Source: an uncultured Prevotellaceae bacterium (GTDB lineage: Bacteria > Bacteroidota > Bacteroidia > Bacteroidales > Bacteroidaceae). From it: a stretch of DNA of 64,000 nt. The notes under the pieces are model-generated. The model was not told the origin of the DNA and did not search any database. It saw only the letters and a program-made list of their open reading frames with translations. The DNA is taken from positions 62,001 through 126,000 of the forward strand of contig CASGAM010000006.1 in NCBI GenBank assembly GCA_949299545.1, in the 5' to 3' direction. The position numbers were made by a program, and so were the translations under genes. Shown here one piece after another: positions 60,277 through 64,000 of the stretch. How positions within the stretch are numbered: the first letter of the stretch is position 1; each line of letters starts with the position of its first letter.

Positions 60277-60810
60277 TTACCAATTGGCTACAGTAGCGTT
60301 GAATATTTGGTCAACTATATCTTTGACCATTTGGGTTACTAATTCTTCTTGCACGGAAGTAAGTTGTTGTGACGAATCGTATTGTGTGGTGGCAGAAAAT
60401 CTCTGTTCAAAGTCCTCGTCATGATTGCTGTTATTTACAAAACGTACATTGACCGTCATTTTCAGTTGGACTTGTGATGAATAACCGTCGGCAGAAATAC
60501 CTTTGTTGTATTGGCTGTATTCCGTGATTTCACCGGATAATTGCAGGTCGCCGTTGCGGTTTACCTGTGTCAACTTGGTTTGCCGTGCATAGATATCTGT
60601 CAACTGGTTGTTGAAAATAGCCTGCATTGGTGCCCAAACATAAGCTGACCGGATGGGGAATTGTGATATTTGTATGGTCTTGACTTTGGTGTAGTCTATA
60701 GAGGCGCCGTTGAACTTATATGATATGGTGCAGGACACCAATGCCACGATAGCAAAGAACGCGCATGTATGACGGATGATAATTCTATGAATTTTCTTTC
60801 TCGAGTCCAT
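60277..60810 (-). CDS. lptE: LptE-family LPS-assembly lipoprotein
   Basis: This 177-residue outer-membrane lipoprotein is the partner of LptD in LPS export. The signal ends in VALVSC (Cys about residue 27). ISYKFNGASIDYTKVKTIQI is the Bacteroidetes LptE opening. Further on, LQLSGEITEYSQYNKGISAD and QVQLKMTVNVRFVNNSN fit the fold. Its start overlaps the end of the sigma-54 activator gene by 26 nt, so translation is coupled. Confidence 0.9.
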   Translation of the reverse strand: MDSRKKIHRIIIRHTCAFFAIVALVSCTISYKFNGASIDYTKVKTIQISQFPIRSAYVWAPMQAIFNNQLTDIYARQTKLTQVNRNGDLQLSGEITEYSQYNKGISADGYSSQVQLKMTVNVRFVNNSNHDEDFEQRFSATTQYDSSQQLTSVQEELVTQMVKDIVDQIFNATVANW

Positions 60811-62035
60811 ATTCTTTGATTTTTCTGTAGAGTGTTCTTTCGGATATATTCAGATCTTTGGCTGCGTTTTTACGTTTGCCGTGATTTTTCTCTAATGCTT
60901 TAATTATCATTTGGCGTTCCCAGTCGTTGAGAGAGAGGGATTCTTCCACATATTCTTCTGGTGTTTGAAAATCTTCTTCTGCTTTGATAATATGGGATGT
61001 TGGTGGGATTTTGCTTGTTTCGTGAGAATAATATGTTACGGATGTTGGTGACGTGTTGACCGGGGCGGTCGGCATGCCGGCTACATTGTTTCTGTCCATT
61101 CCGTGGTTTTCGTGAACTAATTTTTTTAGTTCAGTGACATCGTTGCGAAGGTCGAACAGTATTTTGTATAGGATTTCTCTTTCATTTTCAAAACTGTGAC
61201 TTTCGTTGTGTGGCTTTATAGGAACGATATCACGGGTTATCGGGTTGTCTGGGATAAACTCACTGAGTGTCTGTCGTGTGATTGTCCGTTCGGGGGACAG
61301 TATGGAAATTTGCTCCGTAATATTCTTCAGTTGGCGTATATTGCCCGGCCAAGGGAACTGTTTAAGCATGATACGGGCGTCCTCAGTCAGTTCAATTGGT
61401 CCCGGCATGTTGTATTTTTCAGCCGTGTCGATGGCGAATTTCTTGAAAAGGAGGATAACGTCGTCGCCCCGTTCACGGAGCGCTGGCATTTTGATAGGTA
61501 TGGTGTTAAGACGGTAGAATAAATCTTCACGGAATTTCCCGCTTTTGATGGCTTCGGCCATATTGACGTTTGTAGCAGCCACAATGCGTACATCTGTCTT
61601 GCGTACTTCGCTGGAACCGACTCTGATATATTCGCCGGTTTCAAGTACACGGAGCAATCGAGCCTGTGTAGCTAAAGGCAATTCACCGACTTCGTCTAAG
61701 AAAAGCGTTCCGCCGTTGGCCGATCCGAAATAGCCTTCACGTTCTCCGATGGCACCGGTAAAAGCGCCTTTCTCGTGTCCAAACAGTTCTGAGTCGATGG
61801 TGCCTTCCGGGATGGAGCCGCAGTTGACGGCAAAATATTTCTTGCTTTTCCGCAGGCTGTTGTCGTGGATGATGCGGGGGATGATCTCTTTTCCCACACC
61901 GCTTTCGCCGGTGATGAGTACGGACAAGTCTGTTTTTGCCACTTGCATGGCAATGTCCAAAGCCCGGTTCAGGCCGTCGGAGTTACCGACGACACCGTAT
62001 CTCATTTTTAGTGTTTGTACTTCTGTTCTGTTCAT
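60785..62035 (-). CDS. Sigma-54 (RpoN)-dependent transcription activator, Fis-type
   Basis: This 416-residue bacterial enhancer-binding protein starts at ATG 62035; a TTG at 62059 is less likely. The AAA+ domain begins almost at the N-terminus: Walker A GESGVGKE (43-50), the sigma-54-contacting GAFTGA loop (90-95), Walker B GGTLFLDEVGEL, and FREDLFYRLNTIPIKMPALRER (given in part). There is no receiver or GAF domain in front. A C-terminal helix-turn-helix of the Fis type (RQMIIKALEKNHGKRKNAA, SERTLYRKIKEYGL) binds DNA. The signal it responds to is unknown. It may regulate the envelope genes of its own operon. Confidence 0.93.
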   Translation of the reverse strand: MNRTEVQTLKMRYGVVGNSDGLNRALDIAMQVAKTDLSVLITGESGVGKEIIPRIIHDNSLRKSKKYFAVNCGSIPEGTIDSELFGHEKGAFTGAIGEREGYFGSANGGTLFLDEVGELPLATQARLLRVLETGEYIRVGSSEVRKTDVRIVAATNVNMAEAIKSGKFREDLFYRLNTIPIKMPALRERGDDVILLFKKFAIDTAEKYNMPGPIELTEDARIMLKQFPWPGNIRQLKNITEQISILSPERTITRQTLSEFIPDNPITRDIVPIKPHNESHSFENEREILYKILFDLRNDVTELKKLVHENHGMDRNNVAGMPTAPVNTSPTSVTYYSHETSKIPPTSHIIKAEEDFQTPEEYVEESLSLNDWERQMIIKALEKNHGKRKNAAKDLNISERTLYRKIKEYGLEKENS

Positions 62036-62129
62036 GTCCTCACAAATCCTTACCGGCAAAAATACATAAAAATAATGAAACGTAGAAATAAGTTTTTCAC
62101 CAATCCTTTAATAAAAGTATGCTGAAGGA

Positions 62130-63131
62130 TTAAACTGTTTGATTGCGGTTGCCTACTTTGATGAGCAGTAGTCCGATAGCAATCCAGATTAATTCGCGGA
62201 CGCGTGTCAAAAGTCCCATGTAGACGCCATAAGCCGGAGCTATTGTCAATCCACCTACGGCAATAGCAAAACCACCTTCGCGCGCGCCGATGCTCATAGG
62301 CATAAAAAAGAACAGATTGGCGAATAGAGAGGTAAATGCTTGAATGAGGATGCAGTTTGCAAATGTGACGTGGTCGGTCAGTATTAACAGTATCAACTGT
62401 AATTCGAGGCAGCCAAGCACGCGTGCGCCAAACTCGAGAGTCAGTGCCATGTAAAATGTTGATTTGCGACGGGCATGCAGCTCTGCGATTTGGGTGTCAA
62501 CCTTTCGGATACTTTCCTGATGATGCTGGGCAAAATTCCGAATTTTAATTCCAAACCAAGGTAGATGGCTCAAAGTGGAAAGCGATTTCATAGCCAGGCC
62601 GTATTTATAGCCTAACATGAAAAAATAGATACCTGCTATACAGAAAATGGCACATATAATAATGAAAACGAGCATTCCCGGTGGCATCGATGAACCGTAA
62701 AGCAAAATGTAAAGTAGAATGGAAAAGAACCAAAAGCAGAAATGCGAGAAGATATGCATCATGGCGTAAAGAATGACGCTTGACGTGGCTTTTGAAGCGC
62801 CGACATAGGGTGTCAATTCCATAATGCGGTATGGTTCTCCGCCAAGGAGTCCTACAGGTGTGACATAGTTGAGCGCATATCCACTGATAGTGAATTTATA
62901 TATCAGTCGGTAAGGGACAGCTGGGTTGTCTCCGTCATTCAGAATCTGCGACCAGGCCTTGGCGTTGAACGCATAGATTATGGCCCACAGTCCTACAACG
63001 GCAGGAAACCAATAACCGGCTTGTCGGATGTTTTGCCATAGCTCCGTGTAAGAGATGTCAGAAGTGCATAACATCAAGATAATGGCAAGGATGCCGATGC
63101 CGAAAAAGATATTGCGGTAAGAGGCTTTCAT
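62130..63131 (-). CDS. Flippase-like membrane protein (UPF0104/lysylphosphatidylglycerol synthase TM family)
   Basis: This 333-residue inner-membrane protein has about eight hydrophobic segments. The motifs YALNYVTPVGLLGGEPYRI, SSVILYAMMHIFSHFCFW and SIGAREGGFAIAVGGL match the UPF0104 family and the membrane part of MprF. ATG 63131 overlaps the pdxA stop by 4 nt (ATGA), so translation is coupled. It may move a lipid or isoprenoid across the membrane; the substrate is unknown. Confidence 0.88.
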   Translation of the reverse strand: MKASYRNIFFGIGILAIILMLCTSDISYTELWQNIRQAGYWFPAVVGLWAIIYAFNAKAWSQILNDGDNPAVPYRLIYKFTISGYALNYVTPVGLLGGEPYRIMELTPYVGASKATSSVILYAMMHIFSHFCFWFFSILLYILLYGSSMPPGMLVFIIICAIFCIAGIYFFMLGYKYGLAMKSLSTLSHLPWFGIKIRNFAQHHQESIRKVDTQIAELHARRKSTFYMALTLEFGARVLGCLELQLILLILTDHVTFANCILIQAFTSLFANLFFFMPMSIGAREGGFAIAVGGLTIAPAYGVYMGLLTRVRELIWIAIGLLLIKVGNRNQTV

Positions 63132-64000
63132 TTTTCTGGTGAGCCGCCGTTGTTTTGTTTTTCCTTGTTCTGTTCTGTCGTTTGTTTGTGCAAAGGGTTG
63201 GCCTTAGCTTCATCGTCGCGTTGACGGTTGCGGAAAATGTCGATGGCAGCGTAAACAGCCTGACGCAATGAGTTTTCATCTGCAGCTCCTTTTCCCGCAA
63301 TGTCAAAAGCGGTGCCGTGGTCGGGAGAAGTCCTGACGACAGGTAATCCTGCTGTATAGTTGACACCCGATGACATGGCCAATGCCTTGAACGGAGCCAG
63401 TCCCTGATCGTGATACATAGCCAATACACCGTCGTATAAACTATAGGCAGCAGTGCCAAAAAAACCATCTGCCGCGAATGGACCGAAACAGTTGATGCCT
63501 TCATCATGAAGCCGGTTGATGGCTGGTATGATGATATTTTTTTCTTCATCGCCTAATAATCCGTTTTCGCCGGCGTGTGGGTTGAGTGAAAGAATTGCGA
63601 TTCGTGGCTTTTTAATGCCAAAATCGCGATCCAACGCTTGTGAAAAGATTCTTGTTTTCCGTATGATTGTTTCTTCCGTGATGGCTTGTGAAATGTCTTT
63701 TAAGGGTAGATGTGTGGTAACGAGTGCTACTTTCAGGAGCTCATTCATTAGAATCATTAAGGCTTCGTTACCTTCTCCCAAACGTTCCTGTATGTATTCT
63801 GTATGGCCGGGGAAATGGAAATTATCGCTTTGTATTGTGGCCTTGTTGATGGGAGCGGTTACCAATACATCGATACCCCCTTGTTTATAATCTTCTACAG
63901 CGCGTTCTAAAGCAGCCAAAGCCGCCTTTCCGCTTTCGGCTGTTGGCTTGCCAAAATCAATTTTGATCTCCTCCTGCATGCAGTCTATAAGGTTCAACTT
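63128..64000 (-). CDS. pdxA: 4-hydroxythreonine-4-phosphate dehydrogenase, N-terminus cut by window edge
   Basis: The enzyme of vitamin B6 synthesis oxidises 4-phosphohydroxy-threonine. The frame is open to the right edge, so the usual N-terminal part is missing (about 60-80 residues). Visible are VTAPINKATIQ, FPGHTEYI, ILSLNPHAGENGLLGDEE, MYHDQGLAPFKALA and GTAFDIAGKGAADENSL, which include the metal and substrate residues of the family. The last 40 residues are a polar, charged tail. The stop overlaps the flippase-like gene. Confidence 0.94.
   Translation of the reverse strand, partial: KLNLIDCMQEEIKIDFGKPTAESGKAALAALERAVEDYKQGGIDVLVTAPINKATIQSDNFHFPGHTEYIQERLGEGNEALMILMNELLKVALVTTHLPLKDISQAITEETIIRKTRIFSQALDRDFGIKKPRIAILSLNPHAGENGLLGDEEKNIIIPAINRLHDEGINCFGPFAADGFFGTAAYSLYDGVLAMYHDQGLAPFKALAMSSGVNYTAGLPVVRTSPDHGTAFDIAGKGAADENSLRQAVYAAIDIFRNRQRDDEAKANPLHKQTTEQNKEKQNNGGSPEK

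Overview
The window reads as a chromosomal piece of a gut- or oral-type Bacteroidales bacterium. The evidence is a SusC/SusD pair with FAS1 lipoproteins, a long IleS, a DksA-like protein without zinc cysteines, TamL, many lipoproteins, and promoters of the Bacteroidetes type (TTTG, about 20 nt, TAnnTTTG). I cannot fix the genus. There are no insertion sequences, CRISPR arrays, phage genes or rRNA genes. Both edges cut a gene: the first CDS lacks its 5' end and pdxA at the right edge lacks its N-terminus.

Layout. 1-8863: a nutrient-capture locus of two FAS1-type lipoproteins, SusC and SusD, closed by a strong terminator. 8864-9261: an intergenic stretch with a palindromic repeat. 9262-12966: a large secreted multi-module protein. 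13142-23232: housekeeping genes (ileS, DksA-like, lspA, DUF4296 lipoprotein, rRNA/tRNA methyltransferase, tamL, MBL hydrolase, tRNA-Lys). 23493-26309: a SAH-hydrolase-like protein facing a SAH/MTA deaminase, then two tRNA-Arg genes. 26488-31248: htpG and clpC on the minus strand. 31658-37774: gyrA, two TPR proteins and a tRNA-dihydrouridine synthase. 37800-41320: a C11 peptidase and a frameshifted secreted esterase. 41321-45897: fabI, an ACT protein, a PFL/DUF711 protein, a DUF3298 lipoprotein and a short-chain dehydrogenase. 45911-50654: a DUF2264 protein, corA and a class A beta-lactamase. 50865-53853: a membrane protein and a KamA-like radical SAM protein. 54021-58490: a minus-strand operon of phosphoesterase, large secreted adhesin-like protein and a 51-residue peptide gene. 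59156-64000: secG, a TPR-like protein, lptE, a sigma-54 activator, a flippase-like protein and pdxA.

Most unusual signals. (1) Two intergenic loci (48095-48191 plus strand; 58901-58800 minus strand) share a promoter followed by the same roughly 45-nt transcribed block and a terminator-like end, which looks like a paralogous small-RNA or leader family. (2) Two copies of a roughly 71-nt palindromic repeat occur at 9011-9081 and 48478-48549. (3) A 51-codon gene sits at the end of the phosphoesterase operon. (4) Three secreted proteins share a C-terminal sorting-like tail, and in the esterase a frameshift separates this tail from the enzyme. (5) The sequence GGAACATTT occurs three times upstream of that esterase. 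(6) A degenerate SAH hydrolase lies next to a SAH deaminase.

All calls were made by eye. Family names come from recognised motifs and overall resemblance; no database search was possible.
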